NCBI RefSeq assembly: GCF_037975245.1 | Contig: NC_092576.1 | Coordinates: 27,171,611-27,235,610, forward strand | Direction: 5' to 3' | Origin: Apostichopus japonicus | Lineage: Eukaryota; Echinodermata; Holothuroidea; Aspidochirotida; Stichopodidae | DNA: 64,000 nt | In this document: positions 30,501-39,098 of the stretch, one piece after another | How the letters are laid out: each line of letters starts with the position of its first letter | Numbering within the stretch: the stretch's first letter is position 1 | The notes under the pieces: generated by a model | Told to the model about the DNA's origin: nothing | What the model saw: the letters and a program-made list of their open reading frames with translations, nothing else | Database searches by the model: none | Made by a program: the position numbers and the translations under genes

Positions 30501-33500
30501 TGGGGGTTAATCGGGGAGGGGTGTTTGCTTTTTGTGGAGTAAAGACATGCATCCTGGGAGAAGTGATGTAAATATCTTCATACCTTTAATAGCGAAACAG
30601 CTGCTCCTCCCATTAACAGGACAGGAGTCTCTGCCATCTGTGCGTTCTTCACCGCTGTGATGGTGTTTGTGAGACAGGGGCCCGCGGTCACCACAGCCGC
30701 ACCGATGGCACCGGTCATCCTGGACACTGCATCGGCGGCAAAGACAGTCGTAACCTGGAAAACAAAAGATTGAAACAGTTTGACTGAAGTACTTAGCAGA
30801 ACTACTGTACAAACACTGTTATAGCTGGCATTGGAGCAGAGATAGGAATTTATGATATCAAATTGGATTTCTCATAAATAAATAAAGTCATAGATATATG
30901 TGATGAGACAAGTGAACATCAAAACAGCTGTCTGTTTTCATACAGCTCTGTCATGATTGTTTAAATTACAAATCTCCACTTTTTGGGAACCACATAAATA
31001 TGGTATTGTTCATTGTTCATAATCCCCACACCATAGTATAATAGTTTTGGTCCCCAACATGAAAAGTAAGTCACACATTGGAGACCTGTGAGTGTGCTGA
31101 TTCACTGTTAACAGACTGTACATCCCTCCTTATACAACCTACAGTAGAGCCTATAGACCCATCTACATTTTTCACTGTCATAACCTTCTTGAATACTGTA
31201 GTAGGTGATTGCTTCTGTTATTACTTTGGTAAGTTCTACCCATATGGCACCTATGTTCTACAGTAGTAGCCAGCCTGCTGTTACCTCTTGTTGTTATTAT
31301 AGGAATCAGGGTATTATGACAAAGCAAATTTTTTGGGCCTGAACATTGTTTTATCTCTGACTGAGTATGCTTTGATCACGGAGAGGGGTTCACCAACAGC
31401 CTTTAGTTAGTGTTCATGTTTTGTAGGCAGGTTCTGTATGCATTAATCTTGTATTAGTAGGAGGCGAACCATATATTTGATGACCTTTACATGCATAACT
31501 GTACAGTCAAAAACTTTATGAATGTTTAGACTAGTTGATAGACAAGTTTAAAGGTGATAGGTCTGTTTTCTACTGTATACAGCAAACAGTGTCTAGTTCA
31601 TGACAGATATATTTCCATGACGAACGAAGTAGATAAATATGTTCAGTGTGATTGATGTTACGATGGTGCAACTTAAAGAAAATGTATGGAGGGAGAAAAA
31701 AAAAACAAAATTCTAGACAACCGTATGTGCTTACTAAAATCTACAAGCAAACCATTCTATGGAACTATAAAGTCTGTAAAGGGTTTAGAGGAATTGTCAA
31801 AGTTAGACTGATTTCACTACATGATACAGAAGGAGATAAACTGTACAATACTGCTAGAGCAAGTAGATGAAAAAGTGTAACAGTTAGTGAGAGGACAGGT
31901 GAATCAGAAAAGCACAGTGCTTGAGTGTGATTCAGTCACCAGCACTACTCTAGATAGAGGGTGCTCAGGTTGTGGGGAGACAGGTAAGCGAGGAACGAAG
32001 TAAATAATTTATCCGGTACATTGCACAGCAATTTGCAGTGCAAAAGCGGGAAATTGTTATGCAAGTGCAAAGATGCATGTATGGTATATGTAAGCAGCTT
32101 TTGTTAACATGTACAGTACACAGGAACCATGGTATTTTACACAGGAACCATGGTATTTTACACAGGAACCAGGGTATTTTACACAGAATCCAGGGTAGTT
32201 TACACAGGAACCAGGGTATTTTATAAGACAGGAAGTTGAAAAAGCCTGTTACTGTACTGTACACTGTACTGTAGATGTACCAAATTTGAACACTTAACTT
32301 TTTTTTAATTATTGCCCTGGTGATTGAAACAGTGAGGTTATGTGTAAAATTATATATATATAGTAGAGTGTTGTGGTCAAGTGGTAAAAGGCAGTGGGCT
32401 TGTAAAATAAGGTTTGCAGGTTTGAGTCCTGGCCAGATCATTGCGTTGTGTCCTTGGGCAAGGCACTCCACTGTATCGTTACCCAGGTCACCAGGTGTAT
32501 CAACTGGGACTTGTGAGGTAACTTGTAAATATACAGTAGTCCCATGCACAGGTTTGCAGCTGCACCCTATGGGAAATCCCCCAAGGGACACATAGGACGG
32601 GGGTTGTGCACTGTAGTGCCCCAGAAGGGATTGTTTGAATTGTGCACACTTTGGTGGGTGGGTGTGACGACAAGTTAACAATGACCAGGGGTTAAGTGTT
32701 GTAAAGTACTGTACTCCTGTGATGACCCTTGGCCTTGGCCCTGACTGTAAAACCTTCAATTTTCAACTAAAGCACTTGATAATACAGTGAACTGCTGTAA
32801 ACTGTATCTCTCTATTTGGATTCCATCATTGTACAGTTGCAGGTACAGTACAGTATGACACCATTAACTAGCTAAATAGCTCATTAAAGTCTCTGAAATG
32901 AAAATATTGTATAAAGCTATGCACCCAAGCATCACAACCTATGTACCAGTTGATTGTTCATACAATTATACATGTTTTGTTTTTAAACAACCATCTGTTA
33001 GTATTGTCCAAAGAAATTTGGGCTCTTTTGAGAAGAACTTAGTATCTTTTTCTTTAAAAGAAAGAAAGATAAAAGTTCATAATTAAATGTGTTTTATTAT
33101 GTTTTGCATAGACAGGCCTACAGTAGTTTGTGATTGTACAGTATATATACAGTATACTACTTAAGGTTCATTTATCAAAAACAAAACAAAATGTCCCATG
33201 GTCTGGACGGACAAGCAGTTTTGAAGACTTTGCGGCCCGGGCTAGGACATAGCGTCCCGGCCACGGAATTCTGTGTATTTGTAACAATGCTGGCATTACT
33301 TAAGAGTGCTAATTATTGTCAAAATAGATCTACTGTACAACTCTGATGCATACTGTACAGGTGCAGTATACATTATGTGCTCAGGCTATTAATAACTGCA
33401 AGCAAACACTGTAACTGTAACGTAATGTAACATACTGTTACATATTGTACTGTATCAATGATAATACTGTAACTCTACTTTTCTAAGATTGGTGGTCCGT

Positions 33501-34181
33501 TCCCCCCCACCCCCCTCCCTCTACACTCTCCTAATGAAGAATAAAGAAAAACAGGGATTACATTTGGAGAATTTGAAAACACTTTTTTCTTCTCGCATAA
33601 TAATACATGTATGGCGGCAAACGTTACTTGGCTTTGCAAGGAGTCTGCCTTATACCGATTTTTTATCAAAATGCTATCCGATTTTTCCCTAGGAACCAGT
33701 TTTTCGTTCGGGTCTTCTAGCCACTGTGATAAAGGACCTGATTTGCTATCTGTTGAGCCATTCCGATGTGGAATTAGCCCTCTCCTAACTTTTGATATTG
33801 ACTCTGTTTCCTTTTATCGGATAGCTATCCGATTTCTCTTCCGATTTTTATCGTTTTTCGATGTGACGTCACTTTAGAATGTAGTCCGTTCCAGATCTGG
33901 AGTAGGTTTTCGAATATTCCACTGCAGTCATTACATTCACTACCACAAACCTCACTCTTCGACCTATAATCGGAAAAATCGGACTGTTTTCCGATAAAAT
34001 ATCGCTGTAGTGTGACCGGGCCTTTACCGTGGCTTACCTCATGTCTCGTGTTTATCACTCGGATGCCTTCTCTCTCCGCTGCGACGTTAATCGGTGAAAT
34101 GTGACCTCCGCATAGCGTAAAGAGGAATTGACCCCATGAGCTTTCAGAACCTCAGCCACGATGTCACCTCCATTACTCTTG
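6304..34181 (-). CDS. ILVBL: ILVBL / HACL2 (2-hydroxyacyl-CoA lyase 2, acetolactate-synthase-like), partial gene of 10 exons
   Basis: Minus-strand join of 34181-34038, 30754-30584, 29003-28865, 27123-27012, 22624-22524, 11373-11264, 11002-10879, 8400-8306, 7930-7776 and 6441-6304. All junctions are GT/AG and the phases chain without conflict, giving ~430 residues. Family knowledge: ILVBL is a ThDP enzyme of the endoplasmic reticulum that cleaves 2-hydroxyacyl-CoAs in fatty-acid alpha-oxidation and phytosphingosine breakdown. Seen here: the PYR domain with [11 protein letters not shown] and the catalytic-glutamate motif [20 protein letters not shown]; the central domain with [10 protein letters not shown] and [15 protein letters not shown]; and the start of the PP domain with [13 protein letters not shown]. 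The Mg/ThDP GDG...N motif lies off the left edge. The N-terminal membrane segment of the family was not found upstream of 34181. The most 5' exon carries an apparent 1-nt deletion. The gene is divergent from SNRPC. HACL1 or a bacterial-type acetolactate synthase fit less well. Confidence 0.93.
6498..6803. mobile_element. hAT-type MITE, 306 bp, perfect 8-bp TSD
   Basis: The terminal inverted repeats begin CAGGCGCGTAGC at the left and end GCTACGCGCCTG at the right. They are flanked by identical 8-bp direct repeats aaagtcat (6490-6497 and 6804-6811). An 8-bp duplication with CAG...CTG ends is the hAT signature. No transposase frame is present, so it is non-autonomous. It lies in the ILVBL intron 3'-flanked by the 6304 exon. 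Confidence 0.9.
6812..7775. other. ILVBL intron, no further feature seen
   Basis: AT-rich intronic sequence between the MITE and the exon at 7776. It contains no repeat array or coding similarity that I recognise. Confidence 0.6.
7776..7930 (-). CDS. ILVBL: ILVBL exon ([20 protein letters not shown])
   Basis: 155 nt, from phase 0 to phase 2, with acceptor TTGTTGTTCAG and donor GTAAGTC. It encodes [20 protein letters not shown] and a charged segment [17 protein letters not shown], corresponding to the end of the central domain. Confidence 0.92.
8086..8361 (-). repeat. Two-copy tandem duplication containing ILVBL exon 3' end and donor
   Basis: A ~130-bp segment (tctctgaatatgcatagaga ... cgtttactgag) occurs at about 8086-8220 and again at 8237-8361, spaced ~140 bp apart. 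The second copy includes the 3' 55 nt and donor of the authentic exon at 8306-8400. The first copy carries the same 55 nt and GTAAG donor, with one substitution in the codons (ATC to ATA), but no acceptor. It is a partial, probably unusable exon copy. Confidence 0.9.
8306..8400 (-). CDS. ILVBL: ILVBL exon ([20 protein letters not shown])
   Basis: 95 nt, from phase 1 to phase 0, with acceptor TTCCCAG and donor GTAAG. It encodes [19 protein letters not shown] and [13 protein letters not shown], matching the central-domain strand before the nucleotide-like fold ends. Its 3' 55 nt and donor are duplicated at about 8166-8220. Confidence 0.93.
9042..10616. repeat. 28-bp AT-rich minisatellite, ~55 copies
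   Basis: The unit is approximately tgtatgtagcatattgtaat plus gcacattt, with many point variants (gtagta, atttggt). A longer interrupted variant containing gcacatgcaatatattttat recurs near 9630, 10040, 10385 and 10520. It lies within the ILVBL intron between exons 8306 and 10879. Short open frames on both strands are repeat read-through. Confidence 0.93.
10879..11002 (-). CDS. ILVBL: ILVBL exon ([15 protein letters not shown])
   Basis: 124 nt, from phase 0 to phase 1, with acceptor CTTAACAG and donor GTGAGT. It encodes [19 protein letters not shown], then [19 protein letters not shown]. This is a highly conserved ILVBL block. Confidence 0.95.
11264..11373 (-). CDS. ILVBL: ILVBL exon ([20 protein letters not shown])
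   Basis: 110 nt, from phase 1 to phase 0, with acceptor TCTTTACAG and donor GTGACG. It encodes [20 protein letters not shown] and [16 protein letters not shown], the start of the central domain. Its first 27 nt plus the acceptor are the seed of the ~92-copy array at 11374-21575. Confidence 0.94.
11374..21575 (-). repeat. ~111-bp satellite array, ~92 copies, each carrying an ILVBL 3' splice acceptor and 27 nt of exon
   Basis: On the plus strand the unit runs gactgactaattctacagct tgctgta|ctgtaaagatagggaaag... to ctctatatatcaatactact, 110-112 bp long. The part before the bar is the reverse complement of the first 27 nt of the ILVBL exon at 11264-11373; the part after it is that exon's acceptor and adjacent intron. 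Copies are 95% or more alike by eye. Higher-order blocks recur: gaagaaatgaaatgagtatg at 13499 and 15501 (~2.0 kb apart), and the variant tatcatactactg at ~17901 and ~21232 (~3.3 kb apart). Reading a decoy exon in the authentic frame meets a TAG eleven codons in. Confidence 0.96.
21576..21934. other. Unique intronic sequence
   Basis: Single-copy-looking intron between the 111-bp array and the tRNA-like repeat. No gene was recognised. Confidence 0.5.
21935..22050 (+). repeat. tRNA-like sequence, probably the head of a tRNA-derived SINE
   Basis: It has an A-box-like TGGTTAGGGTG, an anticodon-arm-like hairpin TCCAC-ATATAAA-GTGGA, and a perfect T-arm CCGGG-TTCGAAT-CCCGG with B box GGTTCGAATCC. 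The acceptor stem pairs only partly (AGCCTAG against GGAGGCT), the D arm is poor, and the span is only ~67 nt. A functional tRNA is therefore unlikely. It is followed by ~50 bp of unrelated body and a (TA)n tail at about 22054-22096, as expected for a SINE insertion. Confidence 0.6.
22524..22624 (-). CDS. ILVBL: ILVBL exon (linker into central domain)
   Basis: 101 nt, from phase 2 to phase 1, with acceptor CTCTTCCAG and donor GTAAAG. It encodes [20 protein letters not shown] followed by [13 protein letters not shown], matching the position and NLFAG-like core of the ILVBL linker. The next exon in transcript order is 11.15 kb away, beyond two large arrays. Confidence 0.88.
22705..25222. repeat. 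53-bp minisatellite, ~47 copies
   Basis: The unit is gtgtgcatggttttgtcaat gcctatcactgactgccaaa acacctgtgtaaa. A higher-order block of ~255 bp, recognisable by gatgtaaagtgtgagtgg then tttaaatgcctatcattg, recurs near 23450, 23700, 23955 and 24205. It lies in the long ILVBL intron, 80 bp upstream (transcript sense) of the exon at 22524. Confidence 0.94.
25223..27011. other. ILVBL intron with a ~105-bp duplication
   Basis: AT-rich intron. A segment (cactacaaaacaacatgtta ... gattatggttcaa) occurs at about 26020-26096 and again at 26125-26200, flanked by related ctgtatcattaaactgtaga strings. I see nothing coding. Confidence 0.6.
27012..27123 (-). CDS. ILVBL: ILVBL exon ([15 protein letters not shown])
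   Basis: 112 nt, from phase 1 to phase 2, with acceptor ACTTCCAG and donor [21 protein letters not shown] is the usual end of the ALS-type PYR domain (GPVfvelPiDvly), followed by a variable linker to SKIVNM. Confidence 0.93.
27152..27222. repeat. (TA)n microsatellite
   Basis: Interrupted TA/TATC tract next to the exon at 27012 and immediately before the fold-back element. A second TA tract follows that element at about 27470-27530. Confidence 0.9.
27255..27475. mobile_element. Fold-back element with ~88-bp inverted arms and hammerhead-like motifs
   Basis: The left arm (27255-27342) and right arm (27388-27475) are near-perfect inverted repeats, from tagtaaatcaataaagaata to caggcgaaggta. A ~45-bp spacer separates them and contains a B-box-like GGTTCGATTCC. 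The whole sits between TA tracts. The right arm on plus reads CTGATGG-GTCC-CAAAA-GGAC-GAAA (27397-27420) and the left arm on minus reads CTGATGT-GTCC-CAAAA-GGAC-GAAA. This resembles the CUGAUGA...stem II...GAAA core of hammerhead ribozymes found in Penelope-like elements and retrozymes. Confidence 0.75.
27536..28555. other. ILVBL intron, no gene seen
   Basis: Unique AT-rich intronic sequence. Short open frames show no recognisable family. Confidence 0.5.
28556..28680. repeat. ~36-bp repeat, 3-4 copies
   Basis: The unit is gacagctgacatctgaagga tacagtcactgtgt, in the ILVBL intron 5'-flanking (plus sense) the exon at 28865. Confidence 0.85.
28865..29003 (-). CDS. ILVBL: ILVBL exon ([20 protein letters not shown])
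   Basis: 139 nt, from phase 0 to phase 1, with acceptor CATTTTCAG and donor GTATGT. It encodes [20 protein letters not shown], then [20 protein letters not shown], which aligns end to end with the ILVBL segment joining the PYR and central domains. Confidence 0.94.
29004..29984. other. ILVBL intron with C-rich tract
   Basis: No exon was recognised. A C11 run lies at about 29477-29488, and several ctgtactgtacagta strings occur that are common throughout this genome. Confidence 0.5.
29985..30352. repeat. ~57-60-bp repeat, ~6 copies
   Basis: Diverged copies of acaatgtcgaccactttgta gcactggccccctactgtga aaagcctacaatacagtata. The last copies are shorter (cacgttgtattggcc). Confidence 0.85.
30584..30754 (-). 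CDS. ILVBL: ILVBL exon (PYR domain, [17 protein letters not shown])
   Basis: There are 57 codons, phase 0 at both ends, running from [15 protein letters not shown] to [12 protein letters not shown] on the minus strand. The acceptor is TTTTCCAG and the donor GTATGA. The stretch matches the ILVBL/ALS PYR domain, including the T-A-G-P-G-like loop, here with a cysteine (TAGPC). Confidence 0.93.
30755..32117. other. ILVBL intron, no gene seen
   Basis: Unique sequence upstream of the exon at 30584. No conserved reading frame was found on either strand. Confidence 0.5.
32118..32226. repeat. ~21-bp repeat, 5 copies
   Basis: Copies of acacaggaaccagggtattt with small variants (ccatgg, atccagggtag). 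Confidence 0.85.
32366..32640 (+). mobile_element. tRNA-derived SINE
   Basis: The Pol III promoter boxes are visible: A-like TGGTCAAGTGG (32373-32383) and B GGTTTGAGTCC (32419-32429), 35 bp apart. They are followed by a body with tgtccttgggcaaggcac, a segment widely seen in invertebrate tRNA SINEs. It is preceded by a (TA)n tract. It lies antisense to ILVBL. Confidence 0.75.
33640..34025. mobile_element. Possible MITE-like element abutting an ILVBL donor
   Basis: The stretch contains repeated ccgattttt and tatcgg motifs in both orientations. It ends on the right in atcgctgtagtgtgaccggg ccttt; the reverse complement, aaaggcccggtcacacta, resembles common MITE termini. I could not identify a matching left terminus or a target duplication, so this is tentative. 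Confidence 0.3.
34038..34181 (-). CDS. ILVBL: ILVBL exon with ThDP catalytic-Glu motif (first recognised exon), apparent frameshift
   Basis: The minus strand reads [14 protein letters not shown], then in another frame [13 protein letters not shown] and [10 protein letters not shown], followed by donor GTAAGC. The acceptor is AACAG before the exon. The two halves lie in frames that differ by one missing base after the GGGTCAA string at about 34127-34133. The glutamate of RHE is the expected cofactor-activating residue. The first 51 nt (34131-34181) are repeated twice more upstream (34.36 kb and 35.85/36.33 kb), and the shared sequence stops exactly where the frame breaks. Confidence 0.85.
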
Positions 34182-34242
34182 CTGTTTACAGCAGGCTATG
34201 ACAATAGGAAAAAAGGAAATTATTATGAAATGTGATTGCAAA

Positions 34243-34560
34243 CTGAGGGGAGGGAGGGGATGGGGGTGGGAAGGAGGGGATGGGAGGGGAAGGAGGGGAT
34301 GGGAGGGAGGTGGGGGAGGGGCAGGGATGTGGGGTTTTGAATGTAATGCGGTACTTGACCCTATGAACTTTCAGAACCTCAGCCACGATGTCACCTCCAT
34401 TACTCTTGCTGTTTACAGCAGACTATGAAAATATGAAAAAAGCAAATTATTATGAAATGTGATTGCAAACTGAGGGGAGGGAGGGGATGGGGGGGGGAAG
34501 GAGGGGATGGGAGGGGAAGGAGGGGATGGAAAGGAGAAGGTGGGGGAGGGGCAGGGATGT
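34243..34560 (+). other. G-rich tracts with G-quadruplex potential
   Basis: Many runs of 3-7 G separated by 1-3 bases (gaggggagggaggggatggg type) at 34243-34330, 34474-34560 and again at about 36417-36480, one in each duplicated unit. The G strand is the non-template strand for plus transcription; in ILVBL pre-mRNA these regions would be C-rich. Confidence 0.7.
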
Positions 34561-34599
34561 GGGTTTTGAATGTAATGTGGTACTTGACCCTGTTCTGCC

Positions 34600-35844
34600 A
34601 TTCAATTAAATGTTTTTTTTATCGCCTATCGGGCAGGTAGTCCTGTTTTCAGTACTTATTCATTTTCACAGGGATTCAGTTTACACTGTAGTACTCATGT
34701 TATTGTTTATACTTCATTAAGCAAGCCACCTTTGACTCTTCTTATCTTTCTCTCTGCTGCCTGCTCTGTGGTCAGATCAGTTTGAGCTATCTGTAACTTT
34801 ATAGCACAGCTCTGTTATGAAAGGTCAGCAGGGGGCAAGTCAGGATGGAAGAGTTGTTGATAAACTTTCTCCTTGACCACACATGAGGAGGGTCTCATGG
34901 TAATGGGAGATTCACACTTATTTCTTTTCTCAGAGACCTGTGTTGTTTTCATTATAGACTTCATTCTGTTTTCAGCATTATAGTAGGCAACACCGCATCC
35001 GCCTTACATATCGTACGCAGTTTCATTAGCTAACGTGTTCGACCTGGCTCAGTTATAATCTGTAAGTTTTCTCTTTGTCTTATTTGTTAGGTTAATTATT
35101 GTACTACCTTGCTTACCATGCACATGTCAGTTAATTGAGATTGTTAATTAGACATAATTAATCTATTTGTTTTCCAATTAAGAAGTATTTACCTCGATTG
35201 CAGGTTTGCACATATTTTGTTGTTTATTAAATATGGGCGACTCCATAACTACATATATTTACTTGTGACTTGAATAAGTTAATATTAATTTAGTTACACT
35301 TGAGTTTTAATTACCTTAACCCCTGTTCAACTATGTTTATGCTCACATATTCATGTTCCTATCAGAGTTGCGTAATACTTACGTTACGTATTTTCCGTTC
35401 GTTGAGATGGATTGTCGTTACTAATTAATCATAATAGTTTTTGCTCTTTTGATACTCTATTTGTTCTTTAGTAAACTTTATTAATTATTCTTCTTAAGAC
35501 AAGTTAAGAGATTTAATTGAACCCCAGAGTTATTCGACTCTCATTCTTTTTGACACACATTATAGTTATTCAGTGTAAAATATTGTACTGCGGTGAGCTT
35601 CATTTGGTCTGTAGCAAGTTCAAAGTTCACCGTTATAATCTTTCTTTTATACATTTGTAGTGTTGTATTTTTGCATCATTATTATTCAAGTTTATCATAT
35701 CCTTTTATTTCAGTTTTACCGCGATAACATGAGTGAGGAATCTCAATACAGTTTACAGAAACGTACTCCTGTCTTTTTCTCGTCATTTCGCTGGTTAGCT
35801 AGCTGTCTAGTGTCGCATATCTAGACGCGTCTGCGAGGGCAGCA
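34600..35844. other. Unique AT-rich sequence between duplicated acceptor copies
   Basis: No coding similarity was recognised on either strand. It could contain the ILVBL 5' region, but I cannot place a first exon. Confidence 0.5.
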
Positions 35845-35874
35845 TAGACCCCATGAACTTTCAGAACCTCAGCC

Positions 35875-36321
35875 CAAGGGTTGAAATAAGCGGGCGCCCA
35901 GGAGCTATTCACGCCCGCAAGCACTAAAATAGCGCCCCTGGACATGAAAATACAATACGCACAGGTGCTACTTTGTCGGCAAATAAGCGCCCGCATACTC
36001 CTGTAAATATCAGCCTTATCATGCACTGCACCGAAGCCTGAAACTACATTGCATGCTAGTGCTATATAGTAACTGCTAGCGATTTGATAAATCACTGATC
36101 GATAGAGTGCGTGCACAATAGCACTGGTGCACATGGTTTACTGTATATATCGCACAACACCTGTACTGATACGTACATACATGCCGTACTTGAATTTTGT
36201 TTCTCCTTTTTAGCTCCTGGTAGTGAGAAAATAGCTCCTGGTCCTACTGAAATTTCCACGAACCAGGAGCCACTTTCTTAGAAAGTGGCTCCTGGTCCAG
36301 AAATCCTTATTTTAACCCTTG
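35875..36321. mobile_element. hAT-type MITE, 447 bp, 8-bp TSD
   Basis: The terminal inverted repeats are CAAGGGTTGAAATAAG (left) and CTTATTTTAACCCTTG (right), with one mismatch. They are flanked by identical 8-bp repeats cctcagcc (35867-35874 and 36322-36329). It is inserted inside the third copy of the duplicated ILVBL exon fragment, so it arrived after that duplication. The right part contains an internal palindrome, ggagccactttc/gaaagtggctcc. No transposase frame is present. Confidence 0.92.
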
Positions 36322-36503
36322 CCTCAGCCACGATGTCACCTCCATTACTCTTGCTGTTTACAGCAGGCTATGAAAATATGAAAAAAGCAAATTATTATGA
36401 AATGTGATTGCAAACTGAGGGGGAAGGAGGTGATGGGAGGGGAAGGGAGGGGAGGGATGAAAGGTGGTGGAGGGGTAGGGATGGGGTTTTGAATGTAATG
36501 TGG

Positions 36504-39055
36504 TCCATGTCATCTTTCACTCGCAGAAAGAGCCAATAAGTTGATAACAATTTGAAGTGAGCTCTAATTATTCACTCCCCAGCTTAACTTTGCTCCCATA
36601 GTCAGTGACTCGTTGATTTGATATAATATTATCAATATATAGCTTAAGTTCAAGGATTGCTCGGTGCTTGTATACATAGGTACAGATAACACATGTTGGA
36701 AAGCCTGAGATATCGTGGTACACTAAAATAAGGCTAGTATACTGTAACGTTGTAGCATTGCATGGGCATGAGCCCTGGCAAATGAATCCCAGTTTGTGTA
36801 GTGCAAAGCTTCAATGTAAACTAAACACAGTGTTTAAAAGCTAATAACTTATATAGGGAGTTACTGCAGAATACCACTCTTGGAACGGTATAGTTTGTAC
36901 GGCTTAGCCACCTACGCAGTCACTCATTTGGGACAAATATTTTTCAGAATGATGCATCACTACAATTTGTTGTCTGTACTGTACATGCATAAGTACCATA
37001 CAAAGAATGTAGTAATATTGTAGGCCTCTAGGCTAGCACTAGGTTTTTGCACTAAATAAAAGCCTTGAAAAGTATCTTGTGTGACTGCACATGGGGCATA
37101 GGCTCTTTAGGCTGGCATTTACTGAAACAAAATATATCTCAAGGACTTCAAGAGAGTTTTCAGTGTACTGTAGCTACCTTGATAACAAGAATTAAGTACA
37201 GTAGTGTAAATTTAAAAATTTAACAGTTCCTTGGGCAGTTAAAGTAACAGTGTGTACTGTAACAACATAGCTGGATGCAAGGTGAAGTTAAATTATAGTT
37301 GCAGAGTACTCGTCTCCCGGTAAAACCCGGAGAGTTGACAGGTCTGCATATGAATGGGTAAGCTAACTAATAACAGTCAGTGAATAGGTGCATCGAGTGA
37401 ATGAGTCTTTGAGCCTGTCGGGTAGTCGAATGACGAATGGTACTGATTCTAAATTAGTACCTGAACCTTTGTTGGTAAACCACTGTCAACCAACTGTTAT
37501 TAGTCATCTAGTCTCCTGTTTGTTGGACAATCTTGAAAGTAGTGAAATTGCTGATATGTATTCCCAAGTGGGGGGAGGGGGGAAGGGGGGGTTACTGACT
37601 GTTTTACTTAAGAGATTTTCACAATGAATTGTTTGACCAGACATAAACAAACTACTGTATGCAAAGAGTAAATTATAAAGAAAAAATACATATAGAGAGA
37701 AATGCCCAAAATACTAAATTGTTTTCATGGTTTATTTTACTTATGTTAGTTTGTACTTCGTAGTATATATATAGTATATATACCTTGAATTATATGTGTG
37801 TTGTTATGATATGTATTTGTAAATCCAATTGTAGAATGGTTTTGGAAGCAGCAACTGCTGTTGCATTTGAGGCTTAAGCTTGTCAAGTTTGCATTTGTAA
37901 TGTCAGTTTGTTTGTTTAATAACTTTCACTGTATGTGTGTTGATACCTGGAAACTTTTAGTTTAAGTTTTGTCAACTTTAAATTATAATCTTATCTTATT
38001 AGAAATGTCAATGCATTTCATATTTGATCCAGAATGTTGTTCCACTATAGTCATTGCTCATGGACTCTCGAGGACCTTAAAAATAATTTAATAAATATCT
38101 CCACCTGGATGTCACAGCTTGTAGCCTTTTTATTTCTTATTGATTTATTTTAAATGATTTATAATATCATGTTTTTCATTATATATTCTTTAGGTTTGCA
38201 GGACGTCCTTATCCATCTGCCCTTGTGCATTGAATACATCTGAAATGAAGTAAGTTTCAATTCCCATCGGATCTGTTTAAAGGGTGTGAAGACTCGCGCA
38301 CAAAGAAACGTCTCATGTCGGTAATTTAACCTAGTTTCAAATGAGGTGAAACAGAAGTGTAAGACACCACCATCGATCCCAGCATTATACACATACAACT
38401 TGCTACCGTCGGTAATTAGACACCAGCGTACAGTCAATACATACAGCTACTGTACGGTCAATACCCACAACACAGTGTATATAGCAGCGATGGACATCTC
38501 AGGTCTAGATAAAAGATAACAAGGTATCACGTTTCATTACTGTCTGCATTTTGTAGCGACAAGAAGAAAACTTCACTTGCAAGCAACATGAAGTTGACTT
38601 TTTCTTAGCGCGTCACATGGTTTTTGGGCAAGTCTTCAATGCCTTTAAGGTGACATGGTATATGTGTGTACTACTAGTACACACATACTAGAACACACAT
38701 ACTAGCCCACACATAGTACACCCTCGTAGACACTACTAGTACTATTGCTGTGACAGGGTCTTCCACGGTCGAAACGTTTATTCCTTCCACTTAAGTTGCA
38801 GCTGATACTACAAAAGTTCATCTTTTTATTCTTTGTTTGTACCATCTGTATTAATATAGTAATTAATGTTTGTGGTAATTATATGATATACATCATTTAC
38901 TTTATCGCTCACATGGAAACATCTAACTTTCATTTTCAAAGTTACTCTAATTTACTTCAATGTGAATGTATAGTACGTTATTATTGATGTACATGCATCT
39001 GCAGTATTTATTTTTGCTATGTTATAATTTTAATTTTTTTTTTGTTTTTCTACAG
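36504..39055. other. ILVBL-SNRPC intergenic region or first intron
   Basis: The divergent promoter interval should lie around here. I see no CpG-rich core or conserved frame. A short palindrome-rich patch (tactactagtacacacatac and neighbours) lies at about 38665-38720. Confidence 0.5.
38245..38649 (+). other. SNRPC: Candidate sites for the SNRPC first coding exon (unresolved)
   Basis: Exon 2 starts with a G that must complete a codon, so exon 1 should end in phase 2; the family N-terminus is MPK followed by an aromatic residue. ATGAA|gtaagt at 38245-38249 gives MKYYC with a perfect donor. ATGCCTTTAAG|gtgaca at 38639-38649 gives MPLRYYC. No ATGCCNAA followed by GT was found between 36.5 and 39.05 kb. 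Neither choice is convincing. Confidence 0.2.
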
Positions 39056-39098
39056 GTACTACTGTGACTACTGTGATACATATCTTACTCATGATTCT
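39056..39098 (+). CDS. SNRPC: SNRPC exon 2 (zinc finger first half)
   Basis: 43 nt, from phase 2 to phase 0, with acceptor TTTTTCTACAG and donor GTAAGT. It encodes [14 protein letters not shown], invariant in U1-C. A 26-bp array begins six bases into the following intron. Confidence 0.95.

Larger units (their letters stand above)
34131..36503 (-). repeat. Three copies of an ILVBL acceptor plus 51-nt exon start
   Basis: Copies lie at 34131-34330 (attached to the authentic exon), about 34356-34590, and about 35845-36503 (split by a MITE). Each contains, on minus, an acceptor ACAG|CAAGAGTAATGG, codons for [10 protein letters not shown], and on the intron side the string gaaatgtgattgcaaactga plus a G-rich tract. 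Copies 2 and 3 read VLKVH instead of VLKAH. Copy 2 diverges after GGGTCAA into GTACCGC, a potential donor. Confidence 0.9.

Noticed and set aside
30507-30812. 101-codon minus-strand frame rich in Cys/His
   Set aside because: It overlaps the ILVBL exon in another frame; the exon frame gives the conserved PYR-domain sequence.
37388-37627. 79-codon plus frame
   Set aside because: No family recognised, no splice signals or start context in support, and a G-rich tract at the end; insufficient evidence for a gene.
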